From contig NZ_CP051680.1 of NCBI RefSeq assembly GCF_012849095.1, positions 7,064,001 to 7,128,000 of the forward strand: a stretch of 64,000 bases of DNA. Direction: 5' to 3'. The notes beneath the pieces are model-generated. The model was not told the DNA's origin, ran no database searches, and saw nothing but the letters and a program-made list of their open reading frames with translations. The position numbers and the translations under genes were made by a program. Source of the stretch: Cohnella herbarum. Its GTDB lineage: Bacteria > Bacillota > Bacilli > Paenibacillales > Paenibacillaceae. This document shows positions 29,701-37,737 of this stretch, in pieces; positions within the stretch are counted from its first letter, which is position 1; every line of letters starts with the position of its first letter.

Positions 29701-29846
29701 ATACATTGACCCTTCCGGCTTCCGCGATTAAAGGCGAGCTAGGCGATGGTCTTGCCAGCGAATACCGTCTAACCTTCACTACGGCCTCCAAACCTAGGCA
29801 TGGTTCGGGATCGGGATCGCATGGAAATCCGAGACCTAGGCCATAA
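26790..29846 (+). CDS. secreted GH29-like (alpha-L-fucosidase family) multidomain protein
   Basis: A 1018-residue exported protein. Order: signal peptide (1-36, ending NALAS); a carbohydrate-binding-like domain (about 37-165); a FIVAR-like helical segment (about 170-235); a second beta domain; a GH29-type catalytic barrel (about 370-680) with YGVFFQWGEWGYP and GWYIDDD, where D529 is the likely nucleophile; a second copy of the first binding domain (about 683-805); a cadherin-like domain; an SbsA-type Ig domain; and a Gly/Ser/Arg/Pro tail. It precedes the set B importer, which may take up its product. Exact substrate uncertain. Confidence 0.82.
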   Translation: MSSYNKKKSIVLSLVFTLLFGMFNFTGIGAGNALASTAGIYLNDTDPSIAYNGGWGYSSNRGAGDYQNDVHYTSANGDSVEYTFVGTGIEVVAPASNDAGYGKFDVLIDGVSQGIADAGGRSSNYLSQQILYSNKNLTMGQHTIRLVKTSGSYLQVDAFIKYENGTLTDQQIADLVKAKIDALPDKASVTLADKQAVQAAENSYNALTEAQKALVGDISRLTDAKIAIQQLEAIPVNGKITYLMADRADRSASLGQFVDPSHVNEKRFWVTNWNSPADYFKWTVNVPVAGEYVVDALIKAPTNSTITVTSVTYGNVQFAGSGDWDKIRAPGTLLLPAGLSEILVTASNPNHNELKSLELIPAAEWPAMEQRIADFRSDTQWFRDAKYGVFFQWGEWGYPQSGAKKPWPRQIDEFDVDAFADQMSVMGAGYVIWSVTWWSYYFPAPIQAVDDILPGHTSQRDLIGELADALNERGIKLMLYYHTGSETKPWWDETWVSMDDKTKFLTHWKQIMTEVGNRYGTKLAGWYIDDDCIYYPADYEELGAAAKAGNPDRLITYNNWQGPRGTDFQDYVSAEWYMPLPNNDNGIMIDGRYKGLQAHVAFNMENDWGIHLPNQPIVPSVSAGDAVSRIVTAMQDHQVLSYNMMMYEDGSMNPNSVQSMIYVKNAAKYGIIGTDDPSEQRGMYNDSDPFIAYTGNWDVSTGRSGDTYRTDVHYSMTNGDSAEFTFSGSEIQFITETASNQGEIEVYVDGVSQGTVNTYSPTRMTNQVVFAKQGLSPDGTHTIKLVKKNGAYMLVDAFKVVKVSASNRKPVANGTAVQTAINQDFIGQLLAMDEDGDALSYKVKENGLKGTAVIDYRTGKFSYTPNTGASGTDSFTYFVDDGYEASNLATVTVQIVEPVAVISSQPADQAANVPYGHASAKITFNQTLKQGANFNLITLKSGRHSLKAHLQLNGNTLSVYPKSGFKAATTYTLTLPASAIKGELGDGLASEYRLTFTTASKPRHGSGSGSHGNPRPRP

Positions 29847-29970
29847 CATGGACAATGATTCGCGCTTCGGGGGGAGTAAATGCGGAACCTTTTTTTTCAT
29901 GTGTTTTGTCCATATCAATCTATGTGCTTCCTCCATTTTCGCTTGAGCGATTGGGCTGTAGCATGAGTGT

Positions 29971-29984
29971 TGTAACCGCTTCAT
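29971..29984 (+). promoter_or_regulatory. CRE-like motif upstream of the set B binding protein
   Basis: TGTAACCGCTTCAT resembles the catabolite-responsive pattern but is one T short in its right half compared with the sites at 26658 and 33909. It lies 32 bases before the ATG. A near-identical form stands before the gene at 40450. Confidence 0.35.
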
Positions 29985-30015
29985 CCACTCATTCGAAACA
30001 GGGGGAAATACGCAC

Positions 30016-31422
30016 ATGAACAAAAAACAACCCGCGAAAATCATTATGCTGCTTACCGTCGGCATGCTGCTAGCCGGATTGGCATCGGCTTGCGGCAGCA
30101 ATAACGGCAACTCGGAAAGCTCGTCTTCCGGCTCCGGTAACTCAAGCCCCGCGGCCCAAGAATCGAGCAGCGCGCCGGCATCTTCGGAATCGGCTCCCGC
30201 TAACGCAGAACCGGTAACGTTGAAGTTCTGGACTTGGAATCCTTCCGCAGATGCGTATAAGCCGGTTATCGAGAAGTTCGAAGCAAGCCATCCCGGCATT
30301 AAGATCGATCTGACGGTCATGGAAAGTAAGGACTTCCAAACCAAGATGCCGCTAGCCCTGACGAACGGAGGCGAGGATCTGGATGTCGTCGGCGTTCAGA
30401 CGGGCGCCATGCCGAGTAAAATCCAGGGCAGTCTCCTTCCGTTGGACGAACTGTTGGCCGAGGCTCAGCCCGATTGGCAATCGGTGATCTCCGCGAACAG
30501 CGTGGAGCAAATCAAATCCCAAGCGGACGGCTTAAAGTTCCTGGCGATGGGCTCTCACGGTTCGATGGTGATGTATTACAACAAAGATATTCTCGACGAG
30601 CTCGGCTTTGCTGCACCTAAGTCATACGACGAACTGAAGGCGATTACCCAAGCCGTTCGCGAGAAGAAGAAAGACATCCTGACCGTAGCCGTTGGCGGTA
30701 AGGACGCATGGATATTAGACGAAGTGCTCTTGACGATTCTCGGACAACAGTCTGATCTCTATAACCAATGGCGTTACAACAAAGGCGGAAAACTTGACGG
30801 CCCTGATTACGTAAAAGCGTTGGAAAGCTTCAAGAAGCTGTTCGACGACGGGATCTTCTCCAAGGAAGACGTCATGGATCTGGACTACACGGCATCCCGG
30901 AACATCTTTACTTCCGGTCAAGCGGCGTTCTTCATCCAAGGCACTTGGGAAGCCAATATGCTGTCCGAGCAATACCGCAAAGATAATCAAGTGACGATCA
31001 ATGACGTCGGTATGATCGCGATTCCGTCCATCGATCCAAGCGGCAAAGCTTCGATTCGTTCGTTCATCGAGAATGGCCTCGCTATTCCGGTATCCTCGAA
31101 ACATCCGAAGGAAGCAATGGAATGGATCAAGTATCTCGTGTTCGGAGAAGGAAACGACATGTTGTCCTCCCAGTTTAATTTCACGACGAACAAAATCGGC
31201 TTCACTCCGGATGCATCGTTGCTCACGACGCCCGCGGCGCAGGATTCCTTCAAGTTGCTCGTAGAGCTGGTGGGCAATCCAACGGCGGATCGCAATAACA
31301 ATTCCCCGTTCTCCGACGTTGTCGGAGCGCAGTTGCAGAAGATGATTCTGAAAAACTCGGTACCTGCCGATATCGCGAAAGACATTCAAAAAGAGTACGA
31401 AACCGGCAAATATCCGAACTAA
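30016..31422 (+). CDS. extracellular solute-binding lipoprotein (set B, CUT1)
   Basis: A 468-residue binding protein. The lipobox is GLASAC, followed by a long Ser/Gly/Ala linker and then VTLKFWTWNPSADAYKPV, typical of family 1 sugar receptors. GGGGGAA lies before the ATG. It leads the operon of two permeases and follows the GH29-like gene, so it probably binds an oligosaccharide released by that enzyme. An imperfect but strong hairpin separates it from the first permease. Confidence 0.92.
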   Translation: MNKKQPAKIIMLLTVGMLLAGLASACGSNNGNSESSSSGSGNSSPAAQESSSAPASSESAPANAEPVTLKFWTWNPSADAYKPVIEKFEASHPGIKIDLTVMESKDFQTKMPLALTNGGEDLDVVGVQTGAMPSKIQGSLLPLDELLAEAQPDWQSVISANSVEQIKSQADGLKFLAMGSHGSMVMYYNKDILDELGFAAPKSYDELKAITQAVREKKKDILTVAVGGKDAWILDEVLLTILGQQSDLYNQWRYNKGGKLDGPDYVKALESFKKLFDDGIFSKEDVMDLDYTASRNIFTSGQAAFFIQGTWEANMLSEQYRKDNQVTINDVGMIAIPSIDPSGKASIRSFIENGLAIPVSSKHPKEAMEWIKYLVFGEGNDMLSSQFNFTTNKIGFTPDASLLTTPAAQDSFKLLVELVGNPTADRNNNSPFSDVVGAQLQKMILKNSVPADIAKDIQKEYETGKYPN

Positions 31423-31433
31423 ATCGAATAAAC

Positions 31434-31480
31434 TCCTCTTCGCGAGAGCGCTTGCCCCATGCAGGCGCTATCGCGGAGGG
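31434..31480 (+). other. intercistronic hairpin, set B
   Basis: Stem formed by CGCGA (31441-31445), AGCGC (31447-31451) and TGC (31453-31455) with GCA, GCGCT and TCGCG at 31461-31475, extended by CTC with GAG, loop CCCAT. One mismatch and one wobble. It lies between binding protein and permease and has no T run, as expected of an mRNA-protecting element. Confidence 0.7.
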
Positions 31481-31517
31481 ACTTACGGACAAGTTGGCCT
31501 TACGGGAGAGTGAACGC

Positions 31518-32411
31518 ATGCGAACGAAGTGGAAGGAGCAAGCCGCAGGGTATTTGTTTATCGCGCCACTGCTTATTATTTTTGCCGTGTTTTTGGCTTA
31601 CAGCTTCTTGTTCCTTATCAAAACGAGCTTCTTCTATGAGGATATTTCCTTCCGCAACGCCGAATATATCGGACTCGACAATTACCGCCAGGTGTTAGGC
31701 GACAATCGTTTTCTATTCTCGATCGTCAACACGCTAGCGTTCTCGGCGGCTGCCATATTGATCAGCATTACGGTCGGATTCATTACCGCGGTATTCTTGA
31801 ATTTCAAGTTCAAGGGCTCCCGGTTCATCGGCGCCCTGTTCTTCATCCCTTCCTTCATGCCGCTAGCTTTGATCGCCATGGTATTCTCGATGATGCTGGA
31901 ATACCGGTTCGGCACGCTGAATCAAGCTTTGAGCAGCATCGGACTGGATTTTCTGGCACAGCGTTGGTTATCGGATCCCCAGTTGGCTTTCGTATCGGTC
32001 ATTTCCATCTCTATCTTTCTCATCGGTCTTCCTATGATGTATTACAACGCGGATCTGACGACGGTTAATCCGAGCTTGCTTGAAGCGGCGGTCATCGATG
32101 GCGCAAGCATGCCGCGAATCCTGTGGAACATCCTGTTCCCATTGCTGAAGAACGCGCATAAGACGATCATCCTATCGACGATTTTGGGCAGCTTTCGCGA
32201 ATTCGAGAGAGTATTTCTCCTTACGCAGGGCGGACCCGCTGGAACGACGGAAAATACGAGCGTGTACATTTACAGCTTCGCCCGTTCGGCAGGGTCCAAC
32301 ATCGGTTTCGTTAGCGCAGCGTCCGTCGTTGTCTTATTGATCGCATTCGGAATCTCCCTCATACAACTGTTCGTTTACAAGCCTAAGAGAGAGAGGAGGA
32401 AAGCGGCATGA
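31518..32411 (+). CDS. carbohydrate ABC transporter permease (MalF/LacF type)
   Basis: A 297-residue permease with six predicted helices and the EAA motif EAAVIDGASMPRILWNILFP. The ATG at 31518 is favoured: GGGAGA lies upstream and the protein then begins with MRTKWKEQAAGYLF, a usual N terminus. The longer frame from 31452 runs through the intercistronic hairpin. It overlaps the next permease by four bases (ATGA). Confidence 0.92.
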   Translation: MRTKWKEQAAGYLFIAPLLIIFAVFLAYSFLFLIKTSFFYEDISFRNAEYIGLDNYRQVLGDNRFLFSIVNTLAFSAAAILISITVGFITAVFLNFKFKGSRFIGALFFIPSFMPLALIAMVFSMMLEYRFGTLNQALSSIGLDFLAQRWLSDPQLAFVSVISISIFLIGLPMMYYNADLTTVNPSLLEAAVIDGASMPRILWNILFPLLKNAHKTIILSTILGSFREFERVFLLTQGGPAGTTENTSVYIYSFARSAGSNIGFVSAASVVVLLIAFGISLIQLFVYKPKRERRKAA

Positions 32412-33223
32412 ACCAGATCTTGGCCCGGAGGAAGGAAAAGCTGTTCGTCCAAGCTTTCATTTATTTGTTCGCGCTGGCGTGGTTATTTCCGTTCTATACG
32501 GCTATTCGCAATTCTTTGAAAGTGAACGGGCTGCAAAATTACGTCGATTTGTTCAAGCATGACATTAACGGGATATCGTTATCCCGAACGTTCGTCAATT
32601 CCGGGCTAATCGCGATCGGAGACACGGCCATCATTTTGCTCGTCGCTTCTCTTGGGGCATATGCGTTTTCCAAGTTTAAGTTTTTCGGCAAAGAAGTGAT
32701 CTATTCCGTCGTCCTGATGTGCTTGGCGGTGCCCGGGGTGGTCATCATTATCCCGTTCTACAAAATACTAACCGAGTTGCATCTGTACAATACGTTGGGG
32801 GCGGTGATCCTTGGCGAGGTTGTGCTTACGTTGCCTTTCGCGATACTGATGCTGCGCAATTATTACGACAACCTGCCGCACGAGCTGATGGAGGCGGCGA
32901 ATATCGACGGCGCCAGCAAGCTGCAGGTGTTCTACCGCGTCTACTTGCCGTTATCCGTACCCGCGCTCATTAACTTGGCCGTATTATCGACGATGTGGTC
33001 GTTGCAGGATTTTCTGCTGCCGCTGATGTTCCTTACCGACAAGTCGCTGCTTACCGCCACGGTAGCCGTCAATACGTTGAAAGGCTTGTTCGGTTTTACG
33101 CCGGCAGACCTCGGCAAATTCAACGCGGCGCTCGTGGTGCTCGGAATGCCTGCCGTAGTCCTATTCTTATTAGCTAGGAAGTTCATCATAAACGGGATCA
33201 CATCGGGAGCGGTTAAAGACTAG
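32408..33223 (+). CDS. carbohydrate ABC transporter permease (MalG/LacG type)
   Basis: A 271-residue permease, with the motif EAANIDGASKLQVFYRVYLP and the family's C-terminal KFIINGITSGAVKD. It starts inside the stop codon of the partner permease, so the pair is made in equal amounts. It is the last gene of set B, followed by a terminator at 33248. Confidence 0.92.
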   Translation: MNQILARRKEKLFVQAFIYLFALAWLFPFYTAIRNSLKVNGLQNYVDLFKHDINGISLSRTFVNSGLIAIGDTAIILLVASLGAYAFSKFKFFGKEVIYSVVLMCLAVPGVVIIIPFYKILTELHLYNTLGAVILGEVVLTLPFAILMLRNYYDNLPHELMEAANIDGASKLQVFYRVYLPLSVPALINLAVLSTMWSLQDFLLPLMFLTDKSLLTATVAVNTLKGLFGFTPADLGKFNAALVVLGMPAVVLFLLARKFIINGITSGAVKD

Positions 33224-33247
33224 ATAGCGGATCGGCATACACCGCTG

Positions 33248-33282
33248 AAAGCTGTACATCTTATCGGGATGTACGGCTTTTT
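33248..33282 (+). terminator. terminator after set B
   Basis: AGCTGTACATC (33250-33260) pairs with GATGTACGGCT (33268-33278), eleven pairs with one G-U, loop TTATCGG, then TTTTT. A strong rho-independent terminator for the set B operon. Confidence 0.85.
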
Positions 33283-33366
33283 GCGATGTATAGGAAATGA
33301 AACTCGATCAAGAATCGTGGGTTCCTGAGCAACGATCACATAGCAAACAACAATCGAGCATTATTT

Positions 33367-33466
33367 TCTAACGGCGGCCACAGCCGCTATTTCGTAGAAA
33401 AGAAGTGTTTCGGAATTCTAACGGAGCCAGCAGCCTCTATTTACGCGCAATAGGCATGATTTCACT
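33367..33466 (+). repeat. degenerate 50-bp repeat units with inverted partial copy
   Basis: Two units begin with TCTAACGG at 33367 and 33417 and share the CCGCTATTT/CCTCTATTT part. CCGTTAGA at 33496-33503 is the exact reverse complement of the unit start, and CTAACGGCGGC recurs at 33825-33835. Looks like an eroded dispersed intergenic repeat. Confidence 0.65.
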
Positions 33467-33727
33467 GGAAAACACACAAATAAGAGCGCCCACATCCGTT
33501 AGATTTTGAAAAGTCCCTTTTTGAGCAGAATAACGACCGTAGGTTCCGTTAAAAAAATAAGCTAGCGTATTGAGCCTACAATACTAAATCATTCCAAATG
33601 CGATTGCCCTGTATCCAATCCGCTATGGGGTTGAGCAGGTATGTGCAGTTTACTCAGGGAGTCGAAAATAGCGGTGGATAGAAACAAGGTTTAGCAAAAA
33701 CGATCTGTGCACCCTGGGAGAACTTTT

Positions 33728-33748
33728 GGGACGGCGAAGCCGTTTTTT
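33728..33748 (+). terminator. orphan terminator-like hairpin
   Basis: ACGGC-GAA-GCCGT (33731-33743) followed by a T run. No gene ends nearby; it may end a small RNA or a long 3' tail of set B, or be the end of a leader. Confidence 0.5.
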
Positions 33749-33908
33749 CGTTCATATTCCCAATAAATCGTAGAAAAATCATATGCCGGGCGAACGAGAA
33801 AAGGACTACGGATCTCCGTCCCTCCTAACGGCGGCAAGGTTCGGTGTTTTCTACAACATATCGAAGTTTTCTTGAATGATATAAGAAGCGGCTTCCCTTA
33901 CACTTTTA

Positions 33909-33922
33909 AGTAACCGCTTTCA
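33909..33922 (+). promoter_or_regulatory. CRE-like site before the GH35 gene
   Basis: AGTAACCGCTTTCA matches the pattern TGWAANCGNTNWCA at all but the first position. It lies 31 bases before the TTG start of the GH35 gene, a place suited to repression by CcpA. Confidence 0.5.
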
Positions 33923-33952
33923 TTGCGGGTGAGCGGAAGGGAGGACAAAGAA

Positions 33953-36661
33953 TTGAATGACGTAAGCATTGCGGACAACTCGGTTCGATTGGAGCCTGAC
34001 CGCTTTATCGTGAACGGCAAAAGCGAGCTTATCCTGTGCGCATCCTTATTTTACTTCCGAATTCCGAGAGCGTTATGGAAGGAACGGATGGAACGGGTAA
34101 AAGCATTCGGTTATAACGCGATAGACGTCTATTTTCCGTGGAATTATCACGAGTCCGCGGAGGGCGAATGGAGCTTCGAAGGCGAACGGGATGTCGAGGC
34201 TTTCTTGAGAACGGCTAAGGAAATCGGATTATGGGTCGTGGCCAGGCCGGGCCCGTACATTTGTTCGGAATGGGACGGCGGAGCTTTGCCCGCCTATCTG
34301 CTTGCCGGAGAAGCGATGAAGCTACGAGATAACGATCCTGTTTTCCTGCGGTACGTATCGCGATGGTTTGACCGGATTATGCCGATTCTGAGAGATTATC
34401 AGATCGATAACGGGGGCAACATCATCGCCGTACAGCTCGAGAACGAACTGGATTTCTATGGCTGCTCCGATCCGCGCGGGTATCTCTCCGTCTTAAGAGA
34501 CATGGCTAACATTCGCGGATTGACGGTTCCTTTGATCGCCTGCGCGGGACAAGGCGGATTATTCGGAGCGACCGGTTACGCGGAGGGGCTCGTACCGGCT
34601 TGTAATTTCTATCCGAACGATCGCGACCCGGAATTCGAAGCGAAAGTGCTGGCCTATAAGCGCGAGTTGGGGGAGCGAGGCTTTCCTCTGCTCGTTACGG
34701 AAACGAACCGCAGCCACTTTCTGCTCCGGAGATTGATGTCCTGCGGAGCGAAGCTGCTTGGCCCTTATTTGCAGGTATCCGGGACGGACTTCGGCTTTAC
34801 GAACGCGATCAACAATTGGGGCGAGCCGCTTGCCTTCATGACCTCGGATTACGATTTCGGAGGGATGATCTCTCCTGAAGGGCATGTCCGGGAAGAAGCT
34901 TACGAGGGAAAATTGCTCCGCAGAATTATGAATGTTTACGGCGACTCGTTAACCGAGGCTATCCCGGAGGACCGTCATGCGTTAACGGCAGCCGCTCCCT
35001 ATCGACTGAATTTAGCCGGAGGAGGAGCGCTTGTCTTCCTTACGGATCTAGAGCAAGGCTATTGCCCGATATGCCCTGAAAACGTTCCGCTGCAAAGGTG
35101 GGGGATCGAAGGGGAGATCGTAAGTTCCAGCGCGGAGATGACGGATTCCGTTCAAGGGGCAAGCAGCACGATGCTCGTATTCCATGCGGAGGCGCACGGC
35201 GAAGTCCTTTTCCGTTTTCATTCGGAGGTGCAATCGATAGAGTCGGCCGGCATGGCGGTTCGGGATGATGACGGTCTAGTGAAGTTTATTTTCGGGCCCG
35301 AAGGGGAAAGCAGATGCAGCATCCGCTTATCCGACGGCACCTCGCTTTTCATCGCGGGAATGGATCGGGCAAAAGCGCTGCTCGTCGATTCGATAGAGTC
35401 GGAAGAGAGCGGCTGGCGAATTCGATACGAGCATTCGAAAGTCGCGAAGACCGCACCAAGGAACGACCTTCCCGTGGCTTGGTCTGCAAAGGCATTGAAG
35501 CCTCACGTTCCGTTGACGCAGGAATGCTCTATTTCTCTTCCGCGAGCCGAGTTATTGGAGACTCAAGGCATCTATCGCGGCTTCGCTTGGTACGAGGCCG
35601 AAGCGGACGATCCTATGGTCCAAGGTATTCTGATCCGGCAAGGGAGCGATGTGATTTCCCTCTACGCGGACGAGGAGTACGTCGGAACCATCGCTCCAGG
35701 CGGCGCGAGCCGATACGTTTCTTTTCCGGATCCGAGACAAGTCCGCCATGTTGCCGCCCGCGTGGAAATATGGGGTCACTCCAATTTCGACGACGTACGG
35801 TTGCCAAGTCTACGACTGCATGCCATGAAGGGACTTGCCGATCTCGTAACGGTGACCCGGATCAACGATCTGACCGGTAATTGGAGAATATTCCGAGCGT
35901 CGTCATCAGCGCCCGTTCCCGGATTGTCCGATGCGGAACATCCGGACGGAACATGGCCGATCGTCGGCTTCGGAGGATGGCTGTCATCCGATATTCATGC
36001 TTTCGAATATTACCGAAGAGCTTTGCAAGTATCCGAATCGGCAAGCTCGTGGACGCTTCACTTCGACGGGCTGCAAGCGTTGGTCACGGTGTGGGTGAAT
36101 GGCCGGGAAGCGGGTAGAGTTACGCCGATCGATCCTTACTTGGATATTTCCCTTTGGATTTCCCCGGAGGAGCGAGATCAGCAAATAACGTTGCTGCTTG
36201 AACGTCCGCTAGGACTGCCGACCGGGAAAATCAAGCTTCTGGAAGGGAAATCGGCAACGGGCTGGCGACTGTCTTCGGCAGGAGAGAAGGAACTGCTCGC
36301 CCATGCGGAGGCGGTTCGAGGCCAATGCGCTTCCGTTGAGCTCCCCTGTGAATTGCCGCCGGGCGGCATGTCCTGGTTGTTCGGGGCTTTGGACGACTCC
36401 AATGACGGACAAGGTTGGAGAGTGGCGGTCGACGGGTCTAACGTTAAACTGACGGTTTTCTTCAACAAACGGTTGGTCGGGCGTCTATGGCTTCCGGGCG
36501 GCGAGGAGCAGCCTTCGATGAAAGGCGGAAGCCCGGATTCGTTTTACGTGCCGGGACCATGGTTCGAAGAAGAAGCGCCGAACGGGTTGGAGATCTTGCT
36601 CGAAGCGGTTCACAAGGGACAGGAGGCGGTTGTTCGAAGTTTCCGCTTCTTGCCGGTATGA
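33953..36661 (+). CDS. beta-galactosidase, GH35 family
   Basis: A 902-residue enzyme that cleaves terminal beta-galactosides. No signal peptide, so cytoplasmic. The GH35 barrel fills the first 350 residues: RPGPYICSEWDGGALP, acid/base E165 in VQLENELD and nucleophile E250 in LLVTETN. Beta-sandwich domains follow, as in other large GH35 enzymes. The TTG at 33953 has AGGGAGG eight bases upstream; the frame opens earlier (33923) without a site. It heads set C and lies 41 bases before its first permease, so it probably degrades the imported sugar. Confidence 0.9.
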   Translation: MNDVSIADNSVRLEPDRFIVNGKSELILCASLFYFRIPRALWKERMERVKAFGYNAIDVYFPWNYHESAEGEWSFEGERDVEAFLRTAKEIGLWVVARPGPYICSEWDGGALPAYLLAGEAMKLRDNDPVFLRYVSRWFDRIMPILRDYQIDNGGNIIAVQLENELDFYGCSDPRGYLSVLRDMANIRGLTVPLIACAGQGGLFGATGYAEGLVPACNFYPNDRDPEFEAKVLAYKRELGERGFPLLVTETNRSHFLLRRLMSCGAKLLGPYLQVSGTDFGFTNAINNWGEPLAFMTSDYDFGGMISPEGHVREEAYEGKLLRRIMNVYGDSLTEAIPEDRHALTAAAPYRLNLAGGGALVFLTDLEQGYCPICPENVPLQRWGIEGEIVSSSAEMTDSVQGASSTMLVFHAEAHGEVLFRFHSEVQSIESAGMAVRDDDGLVKFIFGPEGESRCSIRLSDGTSLFIAGMDRAKALLVDSIESEESGWRIRYEHSKVAKTAPRNDLPVAWSAKALKPHVPLTQECSISLPRAELLETQGIYRGFAWYEAEADDPMVQGILIRQGSDVISLYADEEYVGTIAPGGASRYVSFPDPRQVRHVAARVEIWGHSNFDDVRLPSLRLHAMKGLADLVTVTRINDLTGNWRIFRASSSAPVPGLSDAEHPDGTWPIVGFGGWLSSDIHAFEYYRRALQVSESASSWTLHFDGLQALVTVWVNGREAGRVTPIDPYLDISLWISPEERDQQITLLLERPLGLPTGKIKLLEGKSATGWRLSSAGEKELLAHAEAVRGQCASVELPCELPPGGMSWLFGALDDSNDGQGWRVAVDGSNVKLTVFFNKRLVGRLWLPGGEEQPSMKGGSPDSFYVPGPWFEEEAPNGLEILLEAVHKGQEAVVRSFRFLPV

Positions 36662-36701
36662 CCGGATTATCCGATGAAGTCCGAGATATGGAGGAAACCG
36701 A

Positions 36702-37676
36702 ATGAACATGAGCGCTACGACCCCGACCGATACAATCGTCCATACCGGACTGAAGAGCAAGAGATCGCGACTTCGCGCGCTGCGCAACAACAAAACTCTT
36801 CTTCTCATGTGCCTGCCCGCCATTGCGTTCTTCCTTATTTTCGCTTACTTGCCGATGCCCGGCCTGTATCTTGCTTTCATTAAGTACAACTACACCGACG
36901 GAATCTTCAAGAGCCCGTTCGTGCAATGGGACAATTTCCGCTTTCTCGTCATGACCGGAGATTTATGGAGGCTTACTTATAACACGATCGCTTACAATCT
37001 CGCTTTTATTCTCATCGGCAACGCTTTGCAGGTTATCGTGGCGATCTTGCTTAACGAGCTGCGCAGAAAATGGTTCAAGAAATTAACCCAGACGCTGATG
37101 TTTCTGCCTTACTTCATCTCGTTCGTCTTGATCGGGTTAATCGCCTATAACATTCTCAGTTATGATTACGGGCTGCTGAACGGGATTCTCAAATCGACGG
37201 GGCTTGATCCGGTCAAAACGTATTCCAACCCGCACATCTGGCCGTTCATCATCTTGCTCACCTATTTATGGCAGTCGACGGGTTATGGTTCCATCATCTA
37301 TTTCGCGGCGATCATGGGGCTCGACTCGGAGATCGTGGAAGCGGCGGAAATCGATGGAGCGAACGCCTTGCAACGCATTCGTTACATCGTACTGCCGTGG
37401 CTTAAGCCGACGTTCATCATCCTGCTTCTGTTTTCTCTCGGCAGCGTGCTTCGGGGGAACTTCGGTCTCTTCTACAACTTGGTGGGCGCTAACAATACGG
37501 CGCTCTACGCGACTACGGACATTATCGAAACGTACGTATTCCGTTCGCTGATGAACAATTTTAACTTCTCGATGGGCAGCGCCGTCAGCTTGTACCAGTC
37601 CGTATTCGGTTTCTTCGTCGTCATCAGCGCCAATTGGATGGTCAGGAAGGTATCCCCCGATAATTCATTGTTCTAA
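36702..37676 (+). CDS. carbohydrate ABC transporter permease (LplB type, set C)
   Basis: A 324-residue permease. The N-terminal 30 residues are polar; about six membrane helices follow. EAA motif: EAAEIDGANALQRIRYIVLP. GGAGG lies eight bases before the ATG. It resembles the set A permease at 17774 in its ending (VRKVSPDNSLF versus VRKINEENSLF), so the two sets belong to the same LplB subgroup. Confidence 0.92.
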   Translation: MNMSATTPTDTIVHTGLKSKRSRLRALRNNKTLLLMCLPAIAFFLIFAYLPMPGLYLAFIKYNYTDGIFKSPFVQWDNFRFLVMTGDLWRLTYNTIAYNLAFILIGNALQVIVAILLNELRRKWFKKLTQTLMFLPYFISFVLIGLIAYNILSYDYGLLNGILKSTGLDPVKTYSNPHIWPFIILLTYLWQSTGYGSIIYFAAIMGLDSEIVEAAEIDGANALQRIRYIVLPWLKPTFIILLLFSLGSVLRGNFGLFYNLVGANNTALYATTDIIETYVFRSLMNNFNFSMGSAVSLYQSVFGFFVVISANWMVRKVSPDNSLF

Positions 37677-37737
37677 AAACCTGACTTTTTGAACACGCGC
37701 TTATCATCCATCTTGGGTACGGAAAGGAGAAGAGAGC

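Larger units (their letters stand above)
33283..33952 (+). other. 670-base gene-poor gap before the GH35 gene
   Basis: Holds a pair of 50-base repeat units (33367-33466), inverted partial copies, an orphan terminator-like hairpin (33728-33748) and a CRE-like site (33909-33922). No credible gene was seen in any frame. Confidence 0.65.

Noticed and set aside
33600..33748. Riboswitch before the GH35 gene
   Set aside because: No conserved riboswitch core was recognised, and the hairpin is over 200 bases from the start codon.
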